Assembly (NCBI GenBank): GCA_943704425.1
Contig: CALSCP010002097.1
Coordinates: forward strand, 1-64,000
Length of the DNA stretch: 64,000 nucleotides
Direction of reading: 5' to 3'
From: Ministeria vibrans ATCC 50519
Taxonomy: Eukaryota > Opisthokonta > Filasterea
Both the position numbers and the translations under genes were made by a program. The notes below the pieces were generated by a model that was not told where the DNA came from, ran no database searches, and saw only the letters and a program-made list of their open reading frames with translations. Positions 47,416 to 64,000 of the stretch are shown one piece after another. Numbering within the stretch: the stretch's first letter is position 1; the number at the start of each line of letters is the position of its first letter.

Positions 47416-48201
47416 ATGCCGCGCGGACCCAAGCTCCATCTCAAGCGGTTGAACGCCCCCCACCATTGGCTTTTGGACAAAGTCTCGGGTCGCTTTGCGC
47501 CCAAGCCTTCTCCCGGACCGCACAAGTCGCGTGAGTGCATTCCGCTCATTGTCTTCATCCGTAACCGCCTGAAGTACGCGCTGACGGGCCAGGAGGTGAA
47601 GCTCATCTGCATGCAGCGTCTGATCAAGGTCGACGGTAAGGTGCGCACAGACACCAACTACCCGGCCGGCTTCATGGACGTCGTGTCCCTGGAGCGCAGC
47701 AACGAGCACTTCCGCATGATGTTCGACACCAAGGGCCGCTTCACCGTGCACCGCATCACCCCCGAGGAGGCGCGCTACAAACTGTGCAAGGTCAAGGCTG
47801 TGCGTGTCGGCGCCAAGAGCGTTCCTTGCGTCACGCTCCACGATGGCCGCACCATCCGCTACCCCGACCCGCTCGCCAAGGTCGCCGACTCGGTCAAGGT
47901 TGACCTCGAGACCAACACCGTCACGGACGTGATCAAGTTCGACACTGGCTCGCTCGTCATGATCACAGGCGGACACAACATCGGCCGTGTGGGCACAGTC
48001 GTCCAGAAGGAGCGCCACCCCGGCTCCTTTGACATTGTTCACGTCAAGGACTCGGCGGGCCGCTCGTTCGCTACCCGCTCCGGCAACGTCTTCGTCATTG
48101 GCAAGGGCAGCAAGGCCCTGGTGTCCCTCCCCAAGACCAAGGGCGTCCGTCTTACCATCGCCCAGGAGCGCGACCGCCGCTTCGCAAAGGCGTCTGCATA
48201 A
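47416..48201 (+). CDS. RPS4: Small-subunit ribosomal protein eS4 (RPS4)
   Basis: A single coding exon, 261 aa, full length for the family. It starts [18 protein letters not shown] and contains the S4 RNA-binding region ([15 protein letters not shown]), the central [14 protein letters not shown]-type segment and the conserved end [18 protein letters not shown]. It is a structural component of the 40S subunit. Codon use is strongly GC-biased, as expected for a highly expressed gene. Coding exon structure is unbroken, although a 5' UTR intron is likely. Confidence 0.97.
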   Translation: MPRGPKLHLKRLNAPHHWLLDKVSGRFAPKPSPGPHKSRECIPLIVFIRNRLKYALTGQEVKLICMQRLIKVDGKVRTDTNYPAGFMDVVSLERSNEHFRMMFDTKGRFTVHRITPEEARYKLCKVKAVRVGAKSVPCVTLHDGRTIRYPDPLAKVADSVKVDLETNTVTDVIKFDTGSLVMITGGHNIGRVGTVVQKERHPGSFDIVHVKDSAGRSFATRSGNVFVIGKGSKALVSLPKTKGVRLTIAQERDRRFAKASA

Positions 48202-48310
48202 ACAAATCTCCCCACCACTTTTTGAGTACACAAAAAAGAAATATCTGTTCCAAAAAACTGAAATTAGCTATGAGAAGGAAAAAGAGAGAGGAGAAAGAAA
48301 CAAAAGGCAT

Positions 48311-48490
48311 GATAGAAAGAGAGAGAATGTTTATTTGAATGCAAAAAGATCATCGATGTCATCGGATGAGCCAAGGAAGACTAACCATGAGAAAGAAATG
48401 ATAGAGAGGAGAAAGAAATGATAGAAAGAGAGAGAATGTTTATTTGAAAGCAAGAAGATCATCGATGTCATCGGATGAGCCAAGGAAGAC
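48311..48490. repeat. 71-bp direct repeat: duplicated 3' end of the FBPase gene
   Basis: Copies at 48311-48381 and 48420-48490 differ at about two bases. The second is the genuine end of the FBPase coding region plus 3' UTR. The first lies further downstream and repeats the last 16 or so codons and the stop. Confidence 0.95.
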
Positions 48491-50488
48491 GGGAGAGCGC
48501 TCGTGGATGGACGTGGGACAGACCTCGAGAAGACGCGACTCGCCTGTGGTCGCCTTACCGCCCGCCTGCTCGACGAGGAACCTGAGAGAGATCAGTGTGT
48601 GTGTGCATGTGGAATGAGTGGCAGATTGGTCAGGGAGTGAGTTAAGTGCGAGATAAAGAGGATTGAGTGAGAGTTTAGTCAGAGAGTGAGTGAAACGGGT
48701 GTATATATCATAATTATATAATTATATGTGTTAAATGTGGTTCTTACGCCATCGGCAGCGCTTCATACAGCACTCGCAGTTTTCCCTTTGGGCTTTTGGA
48801 ATCTCCCGGATACATAAACACTCCTCTAAAATCATAACAAAATACACATTTTTAACGTTTCTGGCGCCTCGCTCAGTGTCTCTCAGTACCCGTAAAGCAG
48901 AGTGCGGTGCACATCAGCGACCATAGAACCCACGTAGCGCAATGAGTACTAAAATACCACCAAAGAAAATCAATCACAGCCATTCTCATATTGTGGTTGT
49001 TCGAACGGGTTTTCTTCCGCTCTCTTTTGGCGGGTTTTTGCACAGCTCGACATATTTGCGCGTCTGTTCGTTCCAGTACACCGAGTTTCCTTCGTTCACT
49101 GAGTAAATTTTGCCGCGAGGTTTGATTTTGATCTGGTCAAAAGCAAAGTGAGAAATTTTAGGGAAGGGGCTATCTATTTTTTACGTCTTCGTGTGTGAGG
49201 ATAAACTCTCCGATTGTGGTGTCGAGTGTGTAAGCGTGCACACCTGCGCCAAAGGACCAGACAAGAGACGTGGAACTACCGTACATACAGTAACCTGTGC
49301 GATGAGGGTTAGGGTTAGGGGGCAGGGTTACGGCTATAGGTGTTTTACCGGCCGCCACCAGCTCTGTGCCCGAGCGAAGCACATCGGCGTCCGATGGAGG
49401 CGATGCGCAGTCACTCAGGCGCTTGTACACTCCAAAAATGGTTCCGACGTTGACTCCACAGTCAATGTTGGATGAGCCATCGAGCGGATCGAACACCACG
49501 CCTGAAACAAACACAAACGCAAAATGAACAATCGCTTCGTTCCTTCACATGTCCATCCCCAACGTACAGTATTCGCCGTTAGGGTGGTTGGCCACAAAGT
49601 GAGTTTGCTCCTCCTCCTCCGACACCATGACCGAGACAACGCCACTGCTTGCCAGTGCATTCACCATCTACACAACATCCACCTCCCCTGCTTGAGCACT
49701 CTCGCACTCCTCACACCAAGTTTCTTCATACCACATCGTTAGAGAGCACATCCAACTTCTTCTGATCATCGCCGCTCGTGTTTGAGCCACCAGCCAAACC
49801 CGTCCTAACACACACACACACACACACACAAACACAAAAGGGACGCAATATAAATTATTATGGCCCAACTCAGTCACTGTTTGCCCATTTCACGTGCAAA
49901 TTTCCTCATCCGTCACAATAAAAACGCGCAGGATGCGCGACGCACATGCGGAATCACATGCATGTGCGTCGGTCTGCGCAGTCCCAAAACAGCCGCGAAC
50001 ACACAAAGGATGAGTTAAAAATAAAAAAAAGAGGATGTTTGGTAGAGAGAGATTGAGAGAGCGAGAGAGAGAGAGAGAGAGCGCCTGAAACGACTCCGAT
50101 TCGTTAGGAAACACGAGTACAGGTAGCATGCTGGCATGGGACAAAGGAGAGAGCGGCGATGAATCGCGAATGCAGGCGGGAAGGAGTGGAGAGCGAAGGG
50201 GCGCTTACAGTCCGGCCAGTCCAGCCTTGCTGACCGACTTGGAGATGTACTTGCAGCTGAGAATCACAGACGACAGCAGCAGGGTAAAGTTGCCCTGCAA
50301 TGCGCAGAGGAGGAGGAGGAGGAGGAGGAGGAGGAGAGAGAGAGAGAGAGAGGAAAACAGAGCGATCAGCGTGAAACTTCAAGTGCGATAATTCTTTTTC
50401 TTCTCTTTACCGTCGAGCCCTTGAACTTGCGCTGGAGCGAGATAAGGTGGCGCTGGGCAGTAATGAGGTCGAAAGCTTCGCTGTTCAT
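48440..50488 (-). CDS. FBP1: Fructose-1,6-bisphosphatase
   Basis: Ten exons: 50488-50411, 50294-50209, 49804-49732, 49667-49568, 49501-49349, 49294-49185, 49132-49007, 48948-48890, 48825-48748 and 48581-48440, 334 aa, normal length. It removes the C1 phos­phate of fructose-1,6-bisphosphate in gluconeogenesis. Conserved blocks are [26 protein letters not shown] (metal site, joined across an intron), [48 protein letters not shown] and the end [20 protein letters not shown]. The donor of exon 7 (CCC|GTTCGA) is weak but gives the conserved join. Confidence 0.95.
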
Positions 50489-50793
50489 GTCTTATTTGAA
50501 AAGTGTCGAAAAAGAGTGATCACTGGATTCAGGTCTAATATTTAGTTATTTACTATTTAGGTCAGTCCAGATCGTGAGTCATCGGTATTTATTCGGTCAT
50601 AATTAGTTTGATTAGGAGAGTGTTCTGTTCTTGTTGCTCCTTAAGTCGCCGCCCTTCCCTTTCCTATTTTTGTTTTCCAGTTCAGAGTCTCCAAAAAGAC
50701 GACCGAGGGGGGTCTTTCTTCCGTTCTGTTCGTTTTTACACAAGGGTTGATTATGATGGTTGTACACACACAGAAGTAAAAGGGACGGCGGCT
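50489..50793. other. Intergenic spacer between FBPase and RSU1
   Basis: About 305 bp. It contains the FBPase promoter and the RSU1 3' flank. No gene is seen. Confidence 0.5.
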
Positions 50794-51517
50794 CTACTTC
50801 TTCTTCTTGCCCTTGTCGTCCTTTTCGGCGACTTTGGGACTCATGAGCTTGCGTTCCTTTGGGGAGCGGGGGTCGGCGGGGATGGGGTTTGCAAGGAAGT
50901 GGCGGCGTGCGGTGGAGTAGGCCTCGTCGCGCAGGTAGTCGAGGAGCAGGGAGATTCCGTTGGAGTAGGCCTGTGCGAGCGGCTCGATGAACAGGTTGCA
51001 CTCGAGACGTAGCACGCGGTCCGGCGCTGTCCAGTCAATGTTGCACAGTTCGGGTGGGAGGAGACGCATGGCGTTGCCTTGCGCCATGAGTTCGCGTAGT
51101 GGACACTCAAAGAGCTCTTTGGGCAACTCGTCGATTTTGTTGTCGCGCACGGACAACACTGACAAGGTGGAGATCTTGCCCAATTCGACAGGAATTGCGG
51201 CGAGCTCGTTGTCAGCCAAGTAGACACACCGCAACGAGGTTGAGTAGCCAATATTCGTGCCAATGTCGGTCACATTGTTGTCCGACAAGTCTAAGATCTA
51301 CATGAGTAAGTGAGTGAGTGTGTAAGTAAGTGTATGAGTGAGAATGAGTGAGTGTATAAGTGAATGAGTGAATGAGTGCGAGTGAGTGTGTGAGTGTGTG
51401 GGTGTGTGTGTGTGTGTGTGTGTGAGTTGAGTGTGTGTTTGAGTGAATGAGTGTGCAAGTGAGCGAGTGAGAGTGTGTTTGAGTGAGTGTGCGCGAGTGT
51501 CCGTCTGTCTGTGTCTA

Positions 51518-51561
<44 letters not shown>

Positions 51562-51910
51562 CATGGGGTGTACCTCGAGTGCAGCACACCCGCCAATACC
51601 GCGCGGCATCGCTGAGATCTTGTTTGAGGCGGCAATGAGAACTCGCAGATGTTGAAGGTTGTTGAGAGACGGTGGAAGCAGCGTGAGCTCGTTGTCGTAC
51701 ACGTTTAATACCTCCAAATGTGAGAGGGTGTTGATCGAGCTTGGAAGTTCTGCCGGAGAGAGACAGAGAGAGAGTTCAAGAGAGAGAGAGAGAGAGAGTT
51801 CAAGAGAGTTCAAGAGAGAGAGAGAGAGAGTTCAAGAGAGAGAGAGAGTTCAAGAGAGAGAGAGAGAGAGTTCAAGAGAGAGAGAGAGAGTTCAAGAGAG
51901 AGAGAGAGAG

Positions 51911-51971
<61 letters not shown>

Positions 51972-52401
51972 AGTTGTCGTCACACAAAAAACGGGAATCA
52001 CTCAAAAAGCAGAGCTATTTCAATGTAGCCGCACACAAGAGCACGTGGAACGCATAGAAAAGGATTGCTACAGGACACCCACCGGGAAGAGACAGCGCTC
52101 AAGAGAGCGGAAAAGGGCTCAAAAGGAAAACCAAAATCGATTTTTGTTTGCGTCAAAAAAAGTGAACTCGCGAAAAAAGGAGAGCAGAGAGAGAGAGAGA
52201 GAGGGAGAAAGAGAAAGACATACCTACGAGTTTGTTACAGGAGAGGTTGAGGACAGTGAGTTCTGACAGATCAACAATGCTCAGTTCAAAGGGTCCTTGG
52301 TTTGCGATCGATTTGCTGTGCAGCACTAGCTCGGTGACGTTCGACGACGCCGCGTCGTCCACTTGCTTGGCGACCGATTTGCTGCCGAAGAACGACGCCA
52401 T
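50794..52401 (-). CDS. RSU1: Ras suppressor protein 1-like leucine-rich repeat protein
   Basis: Three exons: 52401-52224, 51749-51574 and 51297-50794, 285 aa (human RSU1 is 277). RSU1 binds PINCH and belongs to the ILK-PINCH-parvin integrin adhesome. Seven or so LRRs (ELPSSINTLSHLEVLNVYDN, LPPSLNNLQHLRVLIAASNK, CVYLADNELAAIPVELGKIS) lead into the RSU1-specific C-terminus: LLPPELCNIDWTAPDRVLRL, LLDYLRDEAYSTARRHFLAN and a Lys-rich tail. The C-terminal match is what separates it from generic LRR proteins. Both introns are filled with TGAG/GT and GA simple repeats. Confidence 0.88.
51300..51572. repeat. Degenerate GTGA/GT repeat in RSU1 intron 2
   Basis: GAGTGAGTG-type tetranucleotide variants and GT runs fill the intron between exons 2 and 3. 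Confidence 0.85.
51755..51969. repeat. GA-rich tract with AGAGTTCA units in RSU1 intron 1
   Basis: GA runs are interrupted regularly by GTTCAAG, forming a higher-order tandem array, and end in about 60 bp of pure GA. Confidence 0.9.
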
Positions 52402-52450
52402 TGAGATAAAATCTAATATTGAATTTTCGTTTTCAATATGATACGAAATA

Positions 52451-56732
<4,282 letters not shown>

Positions 56733-56743
56733 GTATGCATGTG

Positions 56744-56861
<118 letters not shown>

Positions 56862-57010
56862 CTTTTTTTTTTTTTTTTTTTTATCTTTTTTGTGTTGTCT
56901 TGTCCTTTACCATTGACGTTTGATCGGTGTGACGGTGTGCTGCCCAGGGGGGAAACGGTGTGGCGGACGACACGTTTGTGATGCTAACGACGGGGTTGCT
57001 GTGTATGTAG
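56862..57010. other. Gap flank between AREL1 and V-ATPase A
   Basis: A poly-T run is followed by about 125 bp with no recognisable AREL1 terminal exon and no ATG exon for V-ATPase A. Both genes are therefore incomplete at this point. Confidence 0.6.
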
Positions 57011-59742
<2,732 letters not shown>

Positions 59743-59774
59743 GCATGTCTTTCTCTGTCCCCCTCTGTGTGTGT

Positions 59775-59813
<39 letters not shown>

Positions 59814-60127
59814 TTCGTGACATTTCAAGTGAAAGCTTTTCCTTTTCTTTCGTAAGAAATGCATGAAGCGACTTTAGTTCTCAAGATCAAACAATTAATA
59901 TAGATTAACTTATTTTTGATTTTTCGTTCACTTTTTTTTCTCTCCCGTGTTTGCACTTTTGCTGAGTATCATCGCATCATGTTGTAACACCGTTGATTGA
60001 ACCGACTACCTCCTTTTGTCGTTGTCGCTTGGATTTTGCGCGACTTCTTTTTTTGTGAAACACACATCACACGTGTGCGGAAATGCAGCCCTGCAAAGGA
60101 CTGCCGCTCAGCCCATCATGACCTATG
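59743..60127. other. Spacer downstream of V-ATPase A
   Basis: It contains the V-ATPase 3' UTR, a GT run and AT-rich sequence. A short inverted repeat (CCCATCAT, five-base loop, ATGATGGG) at 60112-60132 overlaps its end. No RNA gene is identified. Confidence 0.5.
59768..59812. repeat. (GT)n run after V-ATPase A
   Basis: A GT dinucleotide run lies in the 3' UTR of the V-ATPase A gene. Confidence 0.9.
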
Positions 60128-60217
60128 ATGGGTCAAGGTAGCATTCTACCGAACGGTGGACGGCGATTGACCCGGGATTGAGTGGTAAGCGAGATTTTCA
60201 AATTTGAGTGTTTGACG

Positions 60218-60252
<35 letters not shown>

Positions 60253-61068
60253 AACATATTTTGTCTGGTGATGAAAGAATCTATGCACCACTCTGAAGCG
60301 ATACGGTGAAGAGTAAATAGAACCTCTAAGAAGTCCTGAGGACACTATATGTTTTGTGGATATCCACATGTGTGTTTTTTTTTTTGTGTGTTTTGGGTTA
60401 TTGACCGTTCTTGTGACATTGTAGGGCGATTCGCGAATGGCCCTCTTGCGGCGTCTCTTCTGCATTGGGGTAAGTCGTACGCTGAGTGTGTGTGTGTGTG
60501 TGTTCTTGTGAGATGATGAGCACTTTTATGACGTTCAAACCAGATCTGCTGCTGAGAAAGAAAAACTTTCGATGGCGATAGAATGTCTCTGATCCAAAAC
60601 CATTGTGTGGTGTATTTTGCGTTGTGTTGTATTGTATCACCTCCCTGACTGACAATTGTGCTTCAGTTGTTATCTGTAGAGCAAAGGAAAGAAGTATGGA
60701 CGGCGATGCATCCAGGTAAATCACGGAGAGAGACAGATAGAGAGCGAATCCGTGTGTGTGCGTGCGTGTGTGTGTGTGTGTGATTGTAACTGTGGACAGG
60801 TGATGACTCTGATAATTTGCGTCAGATGCTGCAACGGGCCAGTACCTTCCTCATGCCTGGAGGCGAGGCGTTCCCTTTCGAGGGGACACCCGATTGTGGC
60901 GCATGCGTGATAAATATTTCGTGTCTGATGTCCCCTTTTACTTTTTGGCGTGTCCAGTTTTTGGTTTCTCTCCTCCTCCAAACACTTACACATTTCTTTC
61001 CAGATACACACCGTGCTATTGACGTACCCCGGCCGGGCCTGCCGTTCTATTCACCTACAATACAATGA
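60128..61068 (+). CDS. Tentative small multi-exon gene, possibly N-myristoylated
   Basis: Small exons in consistent phase suggest a gene: 60128-60155, 60425-60469, 60680-60715, 60800-60895 and 61004-61068, about 89 aa. The start MGQGSILPNG fits a myristoylation signal. The best-supported core is ANGPLAASLLHWEQRKEVWT joined to MHPGDDSDNLRQMLQRAST across two introns with good splice sites. The first donor (GTGGAC) and fourth donor (GTGGCG) are weak. The WEQRKEVW pattern faintly resembles DUF4050/Gag1-like small proteins. Function is unknown. Confidence 0.35.
60219..60251. repeat. Poly-A tract
   Basis: A homopolymer A run of about 33 bp within the proposed first intron of the tentative small gene. 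Confidence 0.95.
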
Positions 61069-61129
61069 ATATGAATCACTTTCCTTCTAATAAATAATAA
61101 TAAGTTTAAAATTGTACTTTTATTTTACA

Positions 61130-62689
61130 ATGATCACAGTCGATGTGCAACTGTCACGCAGTGGCGCCTACTTTGTGGGCGAGATGATACGCTGTCGTGC
61201 GATTATATCCAATCGTGGCACGGAAACAGGGACTCTGGCGGGTCTCTTTGCCCGTCTCCACTGCACTCGCGCCTCCAATCCCAAGTGGGTGAAGAAAGAC
61301 TCACTGGTGACTTTTGACAAGGAACATGGGGCGGTGGCGGCCGTGGCAAAGGAGAGCGATTCACTTGAAATGCAGTCGACAGAAGCATTTCCCTGGAGAG
61401 CCAAAGGTGACCAAGCCACGTTGGATGGTGCCAGTTGGTGTATGTGTAGTTCATGCGTGCGTGTGTGGCGCATGTGCTGGTCTCGACCGTCTCACCGACG
61501 TGTTGTTATGTAGACGGTTTGAGTGATGCGCAGTTGCTTGAGTCAAGTGCGCTCCATGAGATTGTGCGCGGCCTCTCACTGGCCCCGGGCGCCCAGGAGA
61601 AAGGTACGAACAATGAGGGGGGTGGGCTGAGCGGCACAGAATGAACAACTCATGATTGTGTTTGTTTTAGCACTCTTTTCGTTTCGGCTCGCAAGCGATG
61701 TGCCAACACACAGTGGCCTGGCTATTGCCTACACCTATCACATTGCAGTCGCAGCTATTGTCGACGAAGACGTGCCTGTAAGACTCATGGTGCCCGTGCG
61801 GGTGTTCTATGTGAGACCAGGTAGGTGAAAGGTGCGACTGACCGCTGCTAACATAACAATTATGTGCGACGGTGTGTTACAGAGGCATTTGTGGCGTCAC
61901 AAGCAATTGAAGAGGAGGATATCAGTAATATGGAGAATCCTGTTCAAGATTGGTGGACAAGCAGCAATGGAGCAGCTCAGTAAGTGGATAGAATGGGGAA
62001 ATTTACGCGTTGTGCGACGTTCTCGTTTGTTTTTTTCTCTCAGAATCACAGATGAACCACTAATGGAAACGCTACAGAACGCACGAATACAACTACGACA
62101 GCGGATGCGAAGAGGTGGAGAAGGAGGGGAAGGCGGAGGGGGAGGGGGAGTAGGAGTAGGAGGCGGGCCAGGAGGAGGAGGGGAGGGAGAGGGAGGGGAC
62201 GGACGGGGAGTGGGCGCACTTGTTGATGCGATTGCGTATGAGGCGGCGACGGAGAGTGCCGCGCACGGCCGCAGTACGCACACAATGCGCGTTTCATTCC
62301 ACGCACGCATTTACTTCTTTTATTTGTATTATGTGTTTTTTTTCTTTTTTTTTCTTTTTTTTTTTGTAGGTACGTATAATATTGGCAGTGGTCATTCACG
62401 CGTGTGTACCTTCAAACTACGCAAGGTTCGAGCAAGACAACATTTTTTGTATCTCATACTCATCACCACCCCCTCCTTCTCTTCCTCCCCACCATCAGCC
62501 GTATGTGCGACTTGGGGAACTGTTTACTGGCACCTTTGACTTTTCACGGGCAACTGTGCCCTGTTTTCGTCTGTGTGTGTCTCTGGTGCGCACCGAACGA
62601 CTCTGTGACGAACTGCTGAGCGGCCCCTCCACACCCGTAAACGAAGCAAAGTGCACTGTCCTCGAACAACACAAAGTGTAAGAGACAGA

Positions 62690-62738
<49 letters not shown>

Positions 62739-63328
62739 GGGTGTGTGTGTGTGTGTGTGGGTGTGTGTGTGTGTGTGTGTGATAGAGAGAGGAGGAAGAA
62801 AGAAACAACGTGATCGAGCGAAAAAGGGAGAGGAGAGAAACAAAGCGATCTAGATAGATAGATAGAGAGAGAGAGAAAGGAAGGAGAAAGGAACACGGTG
62901 ATAGAGAGAAGATGATACACATGTAGAAAGAACCATAGCACTCAACGTCCCACTTTGCTTGTGCAGATGTGCAAATCACCGCAAATGTGACTTTGCTCTG
63001 GTTGTTCCCTTTGAAGAATCGCAGACGTTCAGCACATCACTTGGTACGAGTATTTTTGTGCACAGCAATTGAAGTGTACTTATGGTCGTACTGCGTTTTC
63101 TTGCGTGCAGTGAGTGTACAGTGGTCCATTCGCATTGACTTTGTAACACAGCCCCTCAGCGACACCACCACCAGTAGTAGTCATACACCCACTCTGGGTC
63201 CCACTCCACCCACTGCCACTGCGCCTGATTCCCAGGCATTGCTCTTTGCCGCAGGGCCCGCCCCCCTCGCCGCCTCTCTCTTATCCTGGACCCTTCCCAT
63301 CGTGGTCCTCCCTATGCCACCCTCGTAA
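61130..63328 (+). CDS. RGP1: RGP1 homologue (arrestin-like subunit of the Ric1-Rgp1 Rab6 GEF)
   Basis: Nine exons: 61130-61406, 61514-61603, 61671-61820, 61883-61979, 62044-62273, 62370-62425, 62499-62677, 62967-63043 and 63111-63328, 457 aa. With Ric1 it activates Rab6/Ypt6 at the Golgi for endosome-to-Golgi transport. Conserved points are the N-terminal arrestin-like strand VDVQLSRSGAYFVGEMIRCR, FSFRLASDVP, GLAIAYTYHIAVAA, TYNIGSGHSRVCTFKL, VRLGELFTGTFDFS and VQWSIRIDFVT. A Gly/Glu-rich insert (about residues 228-260) is lineage-specific. The identity is by remembered family pattern, not by search. Confidence 0.85.
62693..62780. repeat. (GT)n in RGP1 intron 7
   Basis: A GT run with GTAT and GGGT interruptions, followed by GA- and GATA-rich sequence up to about 62880. 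Confidence 0.9.
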
Positions 63329-63381
63329 CCTATTGAAGAAGCCAAACACTGTCCAGTTCTGTAATATGTAATATATAAAGT

Positions 63382-64000
63382 CTAGTGATGCGGCAGGAGC
63401 GTGTCAAGGTATTCGCGCGTCGCATCAGCAAGCACGTCCTCATGCAAGCGCAGAGGATTGTTGAAGAAGGATGCAGAGGCATCCTCGTCAATTAGATGTG
63501 TTCCCATCAGTTGGAGCAGCCCGGCCTCGTCGCTACCTTCGTAATAGTACACACGCAGCCCAATGGGCGTGGCCAACAGACGAGTGAAGTATTGCAGGAA
63601 CAACTATGTAGGATGGAGAGATATTTCAGAGAGTGACACTGTGACGACCATCCATTGACACACCTCCTTCTTGTGCGCCATATGGCTGCCAGTAATGCCC
63701 ACATGAACGTTTTCCCACTCGTCTGTGCTCATCTGTGCCTTCCAGTCGAGCACCTGAAAGTGCACTGCGTTGAGCTGTGCAATCGCCGCCTGCTCGACAT
63801 TCGCCTGCACATACGCCAGCGTCGACTGTGTGAATGCGTCTAGTTGAGCCCGTGTCACCGAGCCACTGCTCAATACTGACTGAAATGGGGGGCAAACAAG
63901 TGATTTATTAGACTGAATAGTCTCCTATGCACAAAACAACTTTTAAGGCGTCTTTGTTTGTTATACCTTTTGAAACCCACTGACGACTTTGTACAGGCTC
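63382..64000 (-). CDS. 3' end of an unrecognised gene (runs off the window)
   Basis: Three exons in phase: beyond 64000 to 63967, 63879-63664 and 63603-63382, giving at least 157 residues. The visible sequence starts SLYKVVSGFQK. It includes an Ala/Gln-rich helical stretch (LAYVQANVEQAAIAQLNAVH), then WENVHVGITGSHMAHKKE, LLATPIGLRVYYYEGSDEAG and a C-terminus ending LDTLLPHH. It looks like a soluble alpha/beta protein. I do not recognise the family. It is convergent with RGP1, about 50 bp apart. Confidence 0.75.

Noticed and set aside
45998-47452. Phe/Ser/Leu-rich ORFs upstream of eS4
   Set aside because: Low-complexity translations of CT and T runs in the putative leader or intron.
52153-52300. 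Telomere, transposon or retroelement signatures
   Set aside because: No terminal repeats, target-site duplications, reverse transcriptase or transposase motifs were seen here or elsewhere in the window.
56938-57009. Short frame GNGVADDTFVMLTTGLLCM before V-ATPase A, considered as the last AREL1 exon
   Set aside because: It lacks the LCLP catalytic motif and any AREL1-like ending, and stops just before the V-ATPase acceptor.
60112-60132. Perfect 8-bp stem hairpin, considered as part of a structured RNA or snoRNA
   Set aside because: No C/D or H/ACA box set or other RNA-family signature around it; short hairpins occur by chance.

Overview
This is a eukaryotic nuclear genome window. Nearly every gene is split by GT-AG introns of about 55-150 bp. 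Exons are GC-rich, while introns and spacers are AT-rich and loaded with microsatellites. The gene set includes a chitin synthase, an RSU1-type integrin-adhesome LRR protein, a Diaphanous-type formin, an AREL1-type HECT ligase, a BRCC36 deubiquitinase, an EGF-array receptor and a LNR-TM-ankyrin (Notch-like) receptor. I infer a unicellular relative of animals (holozoan or wider obazoan grade). The exact lineage cannot be read from the window.

Layout. 0.6-7.2 kb: large EGF/LamG-like transmembrane receptor (-). 9.0-12.0 kb: chitin synthase (+). 12.1-13.1 kb: 5'-truncated SUGCT-like CoA-transferase and a small membrane protein (-). 13.4-16.5 kb: GH92 alpha-mannosidase (+). 16.7-17.7 kb: multipass, TLC-like membrane protein (-). 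18.0-19.9 kb: POLD2 (+), convergent with SNF5/SMARCB1 (-, 20.0-23.1 kb). 23.4-27.3 kb: single-exon Notch-like LNR-TM-ankyrin protein (-). 27.5-28.3 kb: metallophosphoesterase (+). 28.5-29.3 kb: HIG1-family protein (-). 29.5-30.5 kb: predicted N-myristoylated charged protein (+). 30.5-32.8 kb: PRPF4 (-). 32.9-33.6 kb: TRMU first exon plus an unrelated ORF (+). 34.0-35.3 kb: GH88 glycosidase (+). 35.4-39.7 kb: formin (-). 40.2-41.4 kb: BRCC36 (-). 41.7-44.1 kb: NCOA5-like RNA-binding protein (+). 44.3-45.7 kb: TMX-type disulfide isomerase (-). 47.4-48.2 kb: ribosomal protein eS4 (+). 48.4-50.5 kb: fructose-1,6-bisphosphatase (-). 50.8-52.4 kb: RSU1 (-). 52.5-56.7 kb: AREL1-like HECT ligase (+), cut by an NNN gap. 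57.0-59.7 kb: V-ATPase subunit A (+). 60.1-61.1 kb: tentative small gene (+). 61.1-63.3 kb: RGP1 (+). 63.4-64.0 kb: 3' end of an unrecognised gene (-).

The genes do not form an operon-like pathway; most are housekeeping genes in mixed orientation. Loose themes are secretory and surface biology (chitin synthase, GH92, GH88, TMX, RGP1, V-ATPase, EGF receptor), cytoskeleton and adhesion (formin, RSU1), and chromatin, splicing and DNA replication (SNF5, PRPF4, POLD2). The most notable item is the Notch-like protein: five LNR modules, a region placed like the Notch heterodimerisation domain, one membrane span and seven ankyrin repeats, with no EGF modules. A separate EGF-array receptor lies about 16 kb away.

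Several genes are broken exactly at simple repeats (SUGCT at poly-A, TRMU at a GA tract, AREL1 and V-ATPase-A at the gap). These look at least partly like assembly artefacts. Exon boundaries were assigned by eye from splice consensus, reading phase and remembered family conservation; no alignment was run.
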